Assembly (NCBI GenBank): GCA_016192705.1
Contig: JACPTQ010000071.1
Location: 1-55,416 of the forward strand
Direction: 5' to 3'
From: Deltaproteobacteria bacterium
Lineage (GTDB): Bacteria > Myxococcota > JACPTQ01
DNA: 55,416 nt
In this document: positions 1 through 7,273 of the stretch, piece by piece
Layout of the letters: every line of letters begins with the position of its first letter
How positions within the stretch are numbered: position 1 is the first letter of the stretch
Notes under the pieces: model-generated
Databases searched by the model: none
Told to the model about the DNA's origin: nothing
Seen by the model: only the letters and a program-made list of their open reading frames with translations
Position numbers and translations under genes: made by a program

Positions 1-96
1 CAGACCCGAGGACTTCCGCGAGCCGGAGCGAGCCCAACTCCGACCGCCCCACGCTGGTCTTGGCCGTTAGCCGGGAATCAGGCTTAATCTTGATGG
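1..96 (+). repeat. Element A, copy 1 (CAGACCCGAGGAC family)
   Basis: This dispersed extragenic element starts CAGACCCGAGGAC and ends near CCGGGAATCAGG. It is nearly identical to 9457-9552 over its length and related to 4805-4885, 9073-8975 (minus) and 55057-54972 (minus). The copy may be cut by the window edge. It points toward the tRNA-Val promoter that follows directly. Where copies 3 and 4 have TATAAT, this copy has a degenerate TTAATCT. Confidence 0.8.
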
Positions 97-99
97 TAT

Positions 100-128
100 T
101 TGACACGGCCGTTGGGGGGAAGTATTTT
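100..128 (+). promoter_or_regulatory. Sigma70-type promoter of tRNA-Val
   Basis: TTGACA (100-105) and TATTTT (123-128) are separated by 17 bases. This places transcription start near 135, about 14 bases before the tRNA. The -35 is a perfect consensus match. Confidence 0.75.
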
Positions 129-148
129 TCGCCGCCCGATTTGACCGC

Positions 149-221
149 AGGCACGTAGCTCAGTTGGTAGAGCACCTCCCTGACGCGGAGGGGGTCGTCG
201 GTTCGAACCCGGCCGTGCCTA
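149..221 (+). tRNA. tRNA-Val (anticodon GAC)
   Basis: A full cloverleaf can be drawn. The acceptor AGGCACG (149-155) pairs with CGTGCCT (214-220), followed by discriminator A221. The D stem is GCTC/GAGC, and the anticodon stem CCTCC/GGAGG encloses the 7-base loop CTGACGC, giving anticodon GAC, which reads valine codons GUC and GUU. The T stem is GTCGG/CCGGC with loop TTCGAAC. CCA is not encoded, so it must be added after transcription. A T-run follows immediately and is also the left arm of a two-hairpin element. Confidence 0.95.
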
Positions 222-304
222 TTTTTTTCGCAATTAGCTGACAGTCCAGTGGACTGTCAGCGCGAAAAAAATGGGTGAGGGCGACGGAACGGAGCCCGAA
301 CCCC
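222..304 (+). repeat. Two-hairpin structured element, copy 1
   Basis: Hairpin 1 has outer stem TTTTTTTCGC (222-231) with GCGAAAAAAA (262-271) and inner stem GCTGACAGTCC (237-247) with GGACTGTCAGC (251-261) around loop AGT. Hairpin 2 has GGGT/ACCC and GGGC/GCCC stems separated by GA/GA, with a loop containing GACGGAAC. Copies at 35868, 46675 and 55355 keep the shape but change the paired bases. Because the T-run is 5' and the A-run 3', this is not a classical terminator. It ends about 50 bases before the start codon at 355. Confidence 0.75.
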
Positions 305-354
305 ACCAACGCGGTACCAAGAACGCAATCGCGTCAGGAGTAAAGAGGTCTTGC

Positions 355-981
355 ATGAGGAGGAGTTGGATTAGCTTATTCGCGGTTTGGCTCGCGAGCG
401 GTGTTGCGCTGGGACAAGTGCCGCAGACACGAACGACCGCGCCCGCGGGAGTGACGGCAAACGAGTTTCGTGAGATTGAGCACCAAATTCGTTTGACTCC
501 CAAGGGTTTTCTTGGCGCGCATCTGAAAGCAGATCCGAGACTCGCGCGTTTGACAGGGACGCAGCGCCTTAAGCTTTTGGAGATTCACAAGGTCCCAATG
601 TGGATGCGTGGGCTTGCCTTCGGCTTGAACTTCACCCTGCCGGGACTCGGTTCTCTGCTCCAGGGCGACACGGCCTGGGGCGTTGCAAGCATCAGCGGGT
701 TCCTGGTCGGTGCGGCTCTCATCGTCGAGGGGTTGTGGCCCGTAATCGCGTTTAAAGCGCCGTTCGAGTTAATCCGTGGGGGGTTCTGGCCCGGAGTGGT
801 TTTGGCATTGGGCGCGTTGGCGATCAGCGTTGTGCGGCCATGGGTCTACGAGAATCCGCGCTACGAGGAAGTCCGGTATCATCTGAACTTGCCCTCGAGC
901 GTGCCGCTTACAGACCGAGACAATATGGGCTCGTCGTTCGGCTTGCCACGGTTCGCGTTCGCCTACACCGGCCAGTTCTGA
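355..981 (+). CDS. Exported or membrane protein, P13-porin-like
   Basis: A protein of 208 residues with a signal-peptide-like start (Arg-Arg followed by a hydrophobic stretch ending near VALG, residues 1-20). A central block contains LPGLGSLLQGDTAWG and two or three hydrophobic segments (about residues 85-160). The GLGSxxQGD pattern recalls the P13 family of small membrane or porin-like proteins; this is resemblance only. The start at 355 was chosen over the in-frame ATG at 271 because 271 lies inside the hairpin element, whereas 355 has GAGG six bases upstream and begins a signal peptide. The gene is monocistronic and converges with rsmB. Function is not established. Confidence 0.75.
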   Translation: MRRSWISLFAVWLASGVALGQVPQTRTTAPAGVTANEFREIEHQIRLTPKGFLGAHLKADPRLARLTGTQRLKLLEIHKVPMWMRGLAFGLNFTLPGLGSLLQGDTAWGVASISGFLVGAALIVEGLWPVIAFKAPFELIRGGFWPGVVLALGALAISVVRPWVYENPRYEEVRYHLNLPSSVPLTDRDNMGSSFGLPRFAFAYTGQF

Positions 982-1054
982 ACTTCGTCGATTCGCCCTT
1001 CAGAGGGATCGTCGAACCTGGGGTCACAACCCAGGCCAGCGGCTCATTTTTCGA

Positions 1055-2266
1055 TCACCCCCTCACAAACACCGCCGCATAATGCGCATCGGCCGCGTCG
1101 CGGTGCGGCCAAAGTCGCATCTCGACCGTCTTGATGAATTCCGGGTGCTCCTCGCAAAACTCACGCACAACATCGTCGGTCTCGACCGCCGTAAACGTAC
1201 AAACCGAATAGACGAGTCGCCCACCCGCGCCCACGAACGGCGCTGCGGCCTCGAGCAAGTCGAATTGCAGCACAGACGCGGAAATCGCGTCGTCCGCTGC
1301 GACGCGCCACTTCACCTCGGGGTGTCGTCGAATCGTCCCAAGGCTCGTACAAGGCGCATCGACCAAGACCGCGTCAAACGTCCCGTGCACCGGCGGGCTT
1401 CGGCCATCGCCCTGCAACAACGACACCCCCGAGACCTTGAGTCGCGCCGCCGCCTCGCGCATCTTCTCGAGGCGCTCGCGACTTGGGTCAACCGCCACGA
1501 CCCGCGCACGCTCCGCAATCGCAAACGCCTTGCCGCCCGGCGCCGCGCACAAATCGAGGACCCGCTCGCCCGTCACAAGCTCGACAACGCGCTGCGACGC
1601 CGTGTCCTGAACCATGAACGCGCCCTCGCGCCACCCCACGAGCCCTGTCGGATCACCGAGCTTATCGCCCGACGGCAACTCCTCTTCCCACGCGACCCGC
1701 GGATTCCGTCGCAGAACAAGCGCCGCCTCCTTGTTCATTGCCGCAAGCGCCGTCTCAACCTCCGCGTCGCCCACGCCACGCGCGACTTCGGCCACCATCC
1801 ACGGCTGGAAAGCGTGCCGCTCCGCGATGTCCGCCGTTTGAAACTCACGCCAAGCACCGATGTACTTCCGCAATACGGCGTTCACAAAACCCGCAAGCTT
1901 CGGTCCGCGCACCCCTTTTACGTGTTCGACGGCCGTCGACACCGCTGCGTACTCTGGAATCTTATCGAGCCGCGAAATTTGAAACGCCGCGACCCGAAGC
2001 GCGTGAATCGTAAACCCGTCGTTGGGAAGACCACGCTCCGTGAGCGCGGCAAGCTCTGCGTCGAGCCGCGTCCGAAACCGCGTTACGCCCGCAACCAGCG
2101 CGCGCGCGAGCGCTCGGTCGAGCGCCGACAGCCCCATCCACCCAGCCGCTTCGAGCGCATCCTCAATTCGAAGGCGGAGTGGATTCGTTCCCTCGGCGCC
2201 ACGATCTTCAAGTTTCGCGAGGGCCGTTTCCGCCACCGTGCGAGCGTCACGTGTCCTCTGCGTCAA
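1055..2266 (-). CDS. rsmB: 16S rRNA (cytosine-5-)-methyltransferase RsmB
   Basis: A cytoplasmic SAM-dependent methyltransferase of the RsmB/Sun family, which makes m5C967 in 16S rRNA. Residues 1-130 form the NusB-like RNA-binding domain. The Rossmann methyltransferase domain follows, with the SAM motif DLCAAPGGK (about 238-246), VDAPCT (302-307) and the second conserved cysteine motif YSVCT (353-357). The reading frame is open to 2413, but the TTG at 2266 has GGAG at good spacing and gives the usual length (403 residues). This start overlaps the end of fmt by 20 bases, so the two are translationally linked. The exact start is uncertain; the family assignment is firm. Confidence 0.9.
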   Translation of the reverse strand: MTQRTRDARTVAETALAKLEDRGAEGTNPLRLRIEDALEAAGWMGLSALDRALARALVAGVTRFRTRLDAELAALTERGLPNDGFTIHALRVAAFQISRLDKIPEYAAVSTAVEHVKGVRGPKLAGFVNAVLRKYIGAWREFQTADIAERHAFQPWMVAEVARGVGDAEVETALAAMNKEAALVLRRNPRVAWEEELPSGDKLGDPTGLVGWREGAFMVQDTASQRVVELVTGERVLDLCAAPGGKAFAIAERARVVAVDPSRERLEKMREAAARLKVSGVSLLQGDGRSPPVHGTFDAVLVDAPCTSLGTIRRHPEVKWRVAADDAISASVLQFDLLEAAAPFVGAGGRLVYSVCTFTAVETDDVVREFCEEHPEFIKTVEMRLWPHRDAADAHYAAVFVRG

Positions 2267-3176
2267 AGTGTTCTCCAACTCCAATCCGCCGACTTGCGGC
2301 TTGTAACTCCAAAATCGACACGAACCCATCTCCCGCGGCGACAAGAAGCTCGCCTTCACCCCGCGCCGCGGCCGCGACGATCGTTCCCGGCGCGACCGGT
2401 CCGCCACCTCCACAGGTTGCGATGCGCGCTTTATGGATTTTTATCGGCGCCGCCCGAAGCGTCGTTGTCGCCCCCGGCCAGACGTGGAACGCACGCACGT
2501 GATTCACGACGTCGGCGGCCGAACGTGTCCAGTCGATGCGCCCATCGCTTTTCGTGAGCGGTGGCGCGAGCGTTGCCGCGGCGTCGTTTTGTGGCGTCGC
2601 CGTGAGCTTCCGTTCTGCGAGCGGCTCGATCGATTCGACCATCAGCCTCGCCGAAATCTGCGCGAGGCGGTCGTGCAGGGCAGCGGCGTCCTCGTCGGGG
2701 GCGATGTCGACGGCGCGCGTTGCGAGAATGGCGCCGGTATCGAGCCCCGCTTCGACCCGCATCAGCGTCACGCCGGTTGTTGTCTCGCCGCGCGCGATCG
2801 CCCATTGAATTGGCGCCGCACCGCGGTATTTGGGGAGGAGCGAGGCGTGCAAGTTGACGAACCCGAGACGGGGAAGGGCGAGCAGATCCGCGGGCAAGAT
2901 ACGGCCGTAAGCAATGACGATGGCGAGATCGAGGCGGTCGGCGGCGAGTGCGGCGCGAAACTCGGGTGTCCGGATTTTCGCGGCGGCGTCGACCGCGAGA
3001 CCGATCTGCTCGGCCGCGACCCGAACCGCGGTCGGTGTTGTGTGCAGGCCATGCCCTTTCGGCCGGTCAGGCTGCGTGACGACGCGCACGACTTGCAGCC
3101 GAGCGGGATCGACCGCCGTGAGCGCCTCCAGGGTTGGTACGGCGTAGGCCGGTGACCCAAAAAACGCGACGCGCAC
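2247..3176 (-). CDS. fmt: Methionyl-tRNA formyltransferase
   Basis: Transfers the formyl group from 10-formyl-THF to initiator Met-tRNA in the cytoplasm. The protein has 309 residues, normal for the family. The N-terminal formyltransferase fold starts MRVAFFGSP. The folate-binding signature VNLHASLLPKYRG (about 107-119) carries the catalytic Asn and His, and EAGLDTGAI (about 142-150) carries the catalytic Asp. The C-terminal OB-like domain follows. It sits between the receiver/J-domain-like gene (2 bases upstream) and rsmB (overlapping). The fmt-rsmB pairing is a common bacterial arrangement. Confidence 0.95.
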   Translation of the reverse strand: MRVAFFGSPAYAVPTLEALTAVDPARLQVVRVVTQPDRPKGHGLHTTPTAVRVAAEQIGLAVDAAAKIRTPEFRAALAADRLDLAIVIAYGRILPADLLALPRLGFVNLHASLLPKYRGAAPIQWAIARGETTTGVTLMRVEAGLDTGAILATRAVDIAPDEDAAALHDRLAQISARLMVESIEPLAERKLTATPQNDAAATLAPPLTKSDGRIDWTRSAADVVNHVRAFHVWPGATTTLRAAPIKIHKARIATCGGGGPVAPGTIVAAAARGEGELLVAAGDGFVSILELQAASRRIGVGEHFDAEDT

Positions 3177-3178
3177 CT

Positions 3179-4201
3179 CTACGACTCCAAGCCGGCACGG
3201 TAACTGGACCTCAAGGTGGCGTTGGCGAGCACTTCGTAAGCCTCATCAAGCCCCGCGCGCACTTCAGCGAGCGGGCCGGCGAGTGCGTCGCCAAGCGCTC
3301 TCGCGGCGTTGGAGCATTCGCGCGATGCCGCGTCAAACGCCGCTCGTACGTCGTCGTCCGATGCGTCGCGCGCGACGCGGAGGATTGTGAAGTAGTCAGA
3401 TTCGCGAATCTCCACAAGGCGGTCCTTGAGCCAAACGGCGTGGTCGTCTTGCGGCTTTGCGGCTGGGCTGAAGAGCGGCGATGATGCGCGAACGGGTGCG
3501 GATGCGGGAGCGGAGGCGGTTGCGGGAGCGGTTGCGGAAGCGGGTGCGGGTGCGGGTGCGGGTGCGGACGCGGTAGCGGATGCGGAGGCGGCAGCGGGCC
3601 CGGCGCCAAACCCGTTCGGTCGCGGCGCCGCAACGAACTCCACGCGCGGAAGCGAGATGACGTTTTTCGATACAACGACGGCGATCGGAGGCTGGGGTGG
3701 CAAATCGCGCTGTACGCCGTTTGTCGGCTCGGGCGCCGCGCCGGTTCGGTTTCGCTCGGAAGCCTCTCTAAGCGACCGTATCACTTTGCGATGTTGCAAT
3801 GACCGATCGATCGGCGGCGGGTCTCCCGACACCCCGGCAAACGTTTCAACGCGCCTCAACAGCCGCGATGCGGGTTCCGCGGTCGACAAAAAATCGTCCG
3901 CGCCGTTTGCGTGCGCCCACTGAAGCCCGCGCTCGGGACTCTCGAACGCCCCGCACACAATAATCGGAACATCGGGCCCGCCGTCGCGCGTTCGAACGGC
4001 TCGAATGAAAGTCGTCATGCGTTCCGGCTCGCTGGCATCAAGGATTCCAACAACGCATCCAACGCGCCAGAGCGAGACCGATTCGACATCGGTCGGCGAC
4101 TCGATCCGTCGCCGCTCACCCGGAACCGACGCAACCGCTTCCCACGCTGACTTTGCCCATTCTCCTTCGCGCTGACTCGCCTTTAGAAAGATGATCTGCA
4201 C
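3179..4201 (-). CDS. Receiver-like / low-complexity / J-domain-like protein
   Basis: A 340-residue protein starting at GTG. Residues 1-125 resemble a degenerate response-regulator receiver: alternating beta strands with VPIIVCGAF and ANGADDFLS, but no clear phospho-acceptor aspartate pocket. Residues about 200-240 are an Ala/Pro repeat encoded by a hexanucleotide tract. The C-terminus (about 260-340) resembles a J domain (DYFTILRVARDASDDDVRAA, then EAYEVL) but lacks the HPD tripeptide, so classical DnaK stimulation is unlikely. It lies 6 bases after the Cys-rich gene and 2 bases before fmt, apparently in one operon. Function unknown. Confidence 0.7.
   Translation of the reverse strand: MQIIFLKASQREGEWAKSAWEAVASVPGERRRIESPTDVESVSLWRVGCVVGILDASEPERMTTFIRAVRTRDGGPDVPIIVCGAFESPERGLQWAHANGADDFLSTAEPASRLLRRVETFAGVSGDPPPIDRSLQHRKVIRSLREASERNRTGAAPEPTNGVQRDLPPQPPIAVVVSKNVISLPRVEFVAAPRPNGFGAGPAAASASATASAPAPAPAPASATAPATASAPASAPVRASSPLFSPAAKPQDDHAVWLKDRLVEIRESDYFTILRVARDASDDDVRAAFDAASRECSNAARALGDALAGPLAEVRAGLDEAYEVLANATLRSSYRAGLES
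3493..3600 (+). repeat. (GCGGNN)n hexanucleotide tract
   Basis: About eighteen head-to-tail GCGGNN hexamers read on the plus strand, while the host gene (3179-4201) is on the minus strand, so they encode Pro-Ala/Ser-Ala/Thr-Ala. Related tracts at 7095, 10618 and 30413 lie in plus-strand genes and have the same strand polarity. Confidence 0.85.
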
Positions 4202-4207
4202 GTCCCG

Positions 4208-4546
4208 CTACCCGCCGTCCGCGCCAGCGTCGCCACCTGTTCCTCCAGCGTCGGACGATGCATCAGGTCCCGCGTCCGCCGCGCCCCCATCTTGAGCGCC
4301 CGCATCCGACGCGCCGCCGTCGGCCACATAGCAGCGCCCGTTGATGTCACAAATGTTCGACAGGCAGTCGGCGTTTCGGCGGCACTCGTACGTGCAAACT
4401 TTTGTCGACGACCGACAAAAGAATCCGAGGTCGCATTCGCCGTCGGCCGCGCACGCGTCGCCCTCCTTCCCCTTCGTGCATTCGATACCGAGAATCCCAA
4501 GCGCCACGCAGAGCAAAAGCGCACCCAACCGACGTCTTGCTGCCAT
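4208..4546 (-). CDS. Small Cys-rich secreted protein with Asp-Ala-Gly tail
   Basis: A protein of 112 residues. An N-terminal hydrophobic signal (about 6-22) ends at GIEC, a poor lipobox. A disulfide-type cysteine array follows (CAADGECDLGFFC, then CTYECRRNADCLSNIC, about 32-72), then an Asp/Ala/Gly-rich tail (about 76-112). This small EGF-like cysteine pattern with a DAG tail is seen in secreted myxobacterial-type proteins. It is first in the minus-strand run leading to fmt and rsmB. The ATG lies six bases after a TAGAAT box, so the message may be leaderless. Role unknown, probably at the cell surface. Confidence 0.7.
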   Translation of the reverse strand: MAARRRLGALLLCVALGILGIECTKGKEGDACAADGECDLGFFCRSSTKVCTYECRRNADCLSNICDINGRCYVADGGASDAGAQDGGAADAGPDASSDAGGTGGDAGADGG

Positions 4547-4552
4547 GCGGCC

Positions 4553-4581
4553 ATTCTACCCGATCGCGATGCGCGTAAGAA
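4553..4581 (-). promoter_or_regulatory. Candidate promoter giving a leaderless transcript
   Basis: Read on the minus strand, TTCTTA (4581-4576) and TAGAAT (4558-4553) are 17 bases apart. The -10 ends six bases before the ATG at 4546, so transcription should begin at or next to the start codon. The -35 matches only half of the consensus. Confidence 0.45.
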
Positions 4582-4937
4582 CACTCGTTGCGAGAGTGGC
4601 GGCTGAGACGGTTTTCAGATCGCGTGGCCGCTCGGCATGCTCACGGATGGTACCGGCGAGATTAGGAGGAGCGGATCGCGATCTTAGCGTGGGGTGTGGG
4701 AGGATCGCGAAGTCGCGCGTCCGCAGGGGCTGAGGTGTCATACGCGCACGGGTTTGCTTATACGCGCAAGACCTAAATCGATCCGTAGGTCGGACGTTTC
4801 AAGTCAGACCCGAGGACGTCCGCGCGACGAAGCGGACTCCAACATCCCCACGCCATAAGGGCGGTCATCCGCTTTCAATCAGATGCGCGGAAGAACACCG
4901 GTTGACACTCGCGGCGACACGGGTGAAAACAGAGTTA
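4582..4937. other. Intergenic region with repeat remnants
   Basis: There is no convincing gene here. It holds a remnant of the right end of the MITE-like element C (GCGTCCGCAGGGG, about 4717-4729, like 9369-9381) and element A copy 2 (4805-4885). TTGACA occurs at 4902, but no good -10 follows at 16-18 bases. Confidence 0.6.
4805..4885 (+). repeat. Element A, copy 2
   Basis: Starts CAGACCCGAGGACGTCCGCG and is closest to the minus-strand copy at 9073. Its distal half has diverged and no TATAAT is left. It points at the M50 protease gene whose start lies about 50 bases further on. Confidence 0.7.
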
Positions 4938-5666
4938 ATGGATTTCGATTTCCAGCGATTCATCCTCTTGGCCGTTACCTACTTCGTTCCGATGCTGTTG
5001 TCGTCGGCGGTGCACGAATACGCGCACGCGCGCTCGGCTTACGCACTCGGCGACGACACCGCGAGCCGCGAGGGGCGGATGACGCTGAACCCGTTTTCGC
5101 ACATCGACCTCTTTGGATCGATATTGCTGCCGCTCCTTTTCGTTTTCATGATCGTGCAAAACCCCGGCGCGATGGTGCCGTTCATCGCGTGGGCCAAGCC
5201 CGTCCCCTACAATCCGCTTCGGTTTACGCGACGCGTGTCGATGCGCGGCGGCGCGGCCATTGTCGCTGCAGCCGGCCCGCTCTCGAACCTCGTGCTCGCG
5301 GTTATCTCGACGGCCCTTCTTGCCGTGGCGTTTCATATCGACCCCACGTTGATGCGCTTTAACCCCACAACGATGGGATTTGAGAATCCAGCTTCCGAGC
5401 TTCTTTTTGCATTTTTGCGCATCAACGTTGGTCTTATGCTCTTCAACCTCATCCCGTTGCCGCCGCTCGATGGCAGTAAGGTCGTCGCGGCGTTTTCAAA
5501 AACGTACTCCGACCTGATGGACCGAATCGCGATGTTCACCTTTATCTTTATTATCTTGCTTGTGAACACGGAAGTCGGACGGACGATCTTTGGCCGACCG
5601 TACGTTTCGATCGTGAGCTGGCTCTATTCGCTCGCGGTTCCAGCGCCCATGGCCCTCGGCACCTGA
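4938..5666 (+). CDS. Site-2-protease-like zinc metalloprotease, M50 family
   Basis: A multispanning membrane protein of 242 residues belonging to the compact M50B group. The zinc motif HEYAH is at residues 26-30 in the first membrane segment. NPFSHIDLFGS (51-61) and the second zinc-ligand motif LPPLDGSKV (174-182, LDG) follow, all typical of intramembrane proteases. No PDZ or CBS domain is present. The frame is open from TTG 4902, but ATG 4938 gives the usual N-terminus; neither has a strong Shine-Dalgarno sequence. It is followed 9 bases later by scpA, a frequent neighbour of this family. The substrate cannot be told from sequence. Confidence 0.85.
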   Translation: MDFDFQRFILLAVTYFVPMLLSSAVHEYAHARSAYALGDDTASREGRMTLNPFSHIDLFGSILLPLLFVFMIVQNPGAMVPFIAWAKPVPYNPLRFTRRVSMRGGAAIVAAAGPLSNLVLAVISTALLAVAFHIDPTLMRFNPTTMGFENPASELLFAFLRINVGLMLFNLIPLPPLDGSKVVAAFSKTYSDLMDRIAMFTFIFIILLVNTEVGRTIFGRPYVSIVSWLYSLAVPAPMALGT

Positions 5667-5675
5667 AAGGGAAAA

Positions 5676-6542
5676 ATGGAAACAACGTCGGAGCCGACGC
5701 GAGACGCAATTGTTCATTTGACGCTCGACGCGTTTGAGGGGCCGCTCGATCTCCTCCTTCATTTGATTCAAAAGCACGAGATCGACGTCTTCGACATTCC
5801 CGTCGCGGTCGTCACCGAGAAGTACCTTGCGTACCTCGACCTCATGCGGACGTTGAACCTCGATGTGGCGGGCGAATACCTGCTCATGGCGGCGACGCTC
5901 ACACACATCAAGTCGCAGATGCTGCTCCCGAAACCCGAGCCGCTCCCGGGCGAGGAGCCCGAAGTCGATCCGCGCGAAGAGCTTGTGCGACGGCTGCTCG
6001 AATACCAAAAGTATAAGGACGCGGCGGCGCAGCTAACGGCGCGGCCAGTGCTCGGGCGCGATACGTTCGCGCGGGCGCCGGTGCTTGACGGTGTCGCGGG
6101 CGAGGACGAGCTTTCGGGTGGGCTCGTTGAGGTCGGGATTTATGCGCTGGTTGACGCCATGTCGCGCGTTATCGAGCGGGTCGGCAAAGACCTCGCACAC
6201 GAAGTGCGGCCCGAAGGGATTTCGATCATGGTGCGAATGCGCGAGATATGCGAGCGCTTTATGGCTGTGAAATCGGTTGTATTTGATGAGTTGTTCGAAG
6301 GGAAGATCGCGCGGGCAGACGTGGTTGTGACGTTTTTGGCGTTGCTTGAGCTTTGCCGACTGCGCGTTGTGAAGCTTTACCAGCGCAGCAAAGACGATGT
6401 GCTCCATATCGTGCGCGCGGTCGAGGAGATGGGCGAAGCGGAGTTGGGGATGCTGTCGGAAGCGGATGCGGGTGCGGAGGCGGGACCAGTTGCGGAAGTC
6501 GGTAGCCGGGAGCCGGCCGCCGGATCGGGAGGTGCGGCGTGA
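5676..6542 (+). CDS. scpA: Segregation and condensation protein A
   Basis: The kleisin subunit of the SMC-ScpAB condensin, acting on chromosome compaction and segregation. The 288-residue protein has the family start FEGPLDLLLHLIQKHEIDV (about 18-36) and VAGEYLLMAATLTHIKSQML, and a C-terminal winged helix with VVTFLALLELCRL, which binds the SMC head. AGGGAAAA precedes the ATG. The last 25 residues are low complexity, encoded by GCGGNN hexamers and a GTAGCCGGGAG-type repeat. Its end overlaps the scpB GTG, so the two are translationally coupled. Confidence 0.93.
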   Translation: METTSEPTRDAIVHLTLDAFEGPLDLLLHLIQKHEIDVFDIPVAVVTEKYLAYLDLMRTLNLDVAGEYLLMAATLTHIKSQMLLPKPEPLPGEEPEVDPREELVRRLLEYQKYKDAAAQLTARPVLGRDTFARAPVLDGVAGEDELSGGLVEVGIYALVDAMSRVIERVGKDLAHEVRPEGISIMVRMREICERFMAVKSVVFDELFEGKIARADVVVTFLALLELCRLRVVKLYQRSKDDVLHIVRAVEEMGEAELGMLSEADAGAEAGPVAEVGSREPAAGSGGAA

Positions 6543-7273
6543 GCGCGGTGTCGCGGTTGGCAGCTGAGATTGAGTCGGTTCTTTTTACGTCGGCGCGTCC
6601 GGTCACGGCGCGCGAGCTGAAATCGGTTGTGGGGGCGAAGACGTCGGAAATTGCGGATGCGATCCGCGAGCTGTCTCTCGAGTACACCCTAGCGGGCCAC
6701 GGGTTTGAGGTGTGCGAAGTCGCGGGCGGGTATCTTTTGCGGAGTCGCGCGGAGTTCGCGGAGTCGATTCGGAAGCTGCACCAAAAACGCCCGACGCGGC
6801 TGTCGCGGCCGGCGCTCGAGACGCTCGCGGTTGTCGCGTATAAGCAGCCGATCACGCGACCGGAAATCGAGCAGCTTCGGGGTGTCGATTGTGGCGCGGT
6901 GATGAAGTCGCTTCTCGATCATCGTCTCGTGAAAATCATTGGGCGAAAAGACGAAATCGGGCGTCCGCTGCTTTACGGGACGACAAAGGAGTTTTTGGAG
7001 TTTTTTGGATTGCGCGATTTGACGTCGTTGCCGACGTTGCGGGAATTCGCGGAGATTAACGACCGTGTGGATCGGGAAGAAGACGGGGAAGAAGGAGCGG
7101 GAGCGGGAGCGGATGCAGTAGCGGGGGCGGTGGCGGATGCGGTAGCGGATGCGGTAGCGGGCGCGGAAGCGGAAGCGGGCGCGGAAGCGGAAGCGGGCGC
7201 GGAAGCGGAAGCGGAAGCGGAAGCGGGCGCGGGAGCGGGAGCGGATGGCGTCGCGAGCGTCAGCCGGGGTTAG
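6539..7273 (+). CDS. scpB: Segregation and condensation protein B with Ala/Glu/Gly tail
   Basis: A winged-helix partner of ScpA in the SMC complex. Residues 1-180 are a normal ScpB: ESVLFTSARPVT near the start, then LSRPALETLAVVAYKQPITR and GRPLLYGTT in the second winged helix. Residues about 185-240 are an unusual acidic Ala/Gly/Glu tail encoded entirely by a GCGGNN hexamer tract; typical ScpB lacks it. The start is GTG 6539, overlapping the scpA stop, and the end overlaps the pseudouridine synthase gene by 29 bases. Confidence 0.93.
   Translation: MSAVSRLAAEIESVLFTSARPVTARELKSVVGAKTSEIADAIRELSLEYTLAGHGFEVCEVAGGYLLRSRAEFAESIRKLHQKRPTRLSRPALETLAVVAYKQPITRPEIEQLRGVDCGAVMKSLLDHRLVKIIGRKDEIGRPLLYGTTKEFLEFFGLRDLTSLPTLREFAEINDRVDREEDGEEGAGAGADAVAGAVADAVADAVAGAEAEAGAEAEAGAEAEAEAEAGAGAGADGVASVSRG
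7095..7246 (+). repeat. (GCGGNN)n hexanucleotide tract in scpB
   Basis: About 25 tandem GCGGNN hexamers (mostly GCGGAA, GCGGGC and GCGGGA) encode the Ala-x dipeptide tail of ScpB. This is the longest uninterrupted tract in the first 10 kb. It stops just after the start codon of the next gene. Confidence 0.9.

Noticed and set aside
222-271. Bidirectional intrinsic terminator after tRNA-Val
   Set aside because: The T-run is on the 5' side and the A-run on the 3' side of the stem, the reverse of what a terminator needs in either direction, and the same structure recurs upstream of genes.
1082-2557. 491-codon plus-strand frame
   Set aside because: Antisense shadow of rsmB and fmt; Arg-rich translation without domains.
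4902-4930. Promoter TTGACA at 4902 for the M50 gene
   Set aside because: The -35 is perfect, but the sequence 16-18 bases on (GAAAAC) is not a -10. It may simply be part of an upstream start region.
7095-7246. CRISPR or satellite-type array
   Set aside because: Six-base periodicity in frame within scpB; no spacers.
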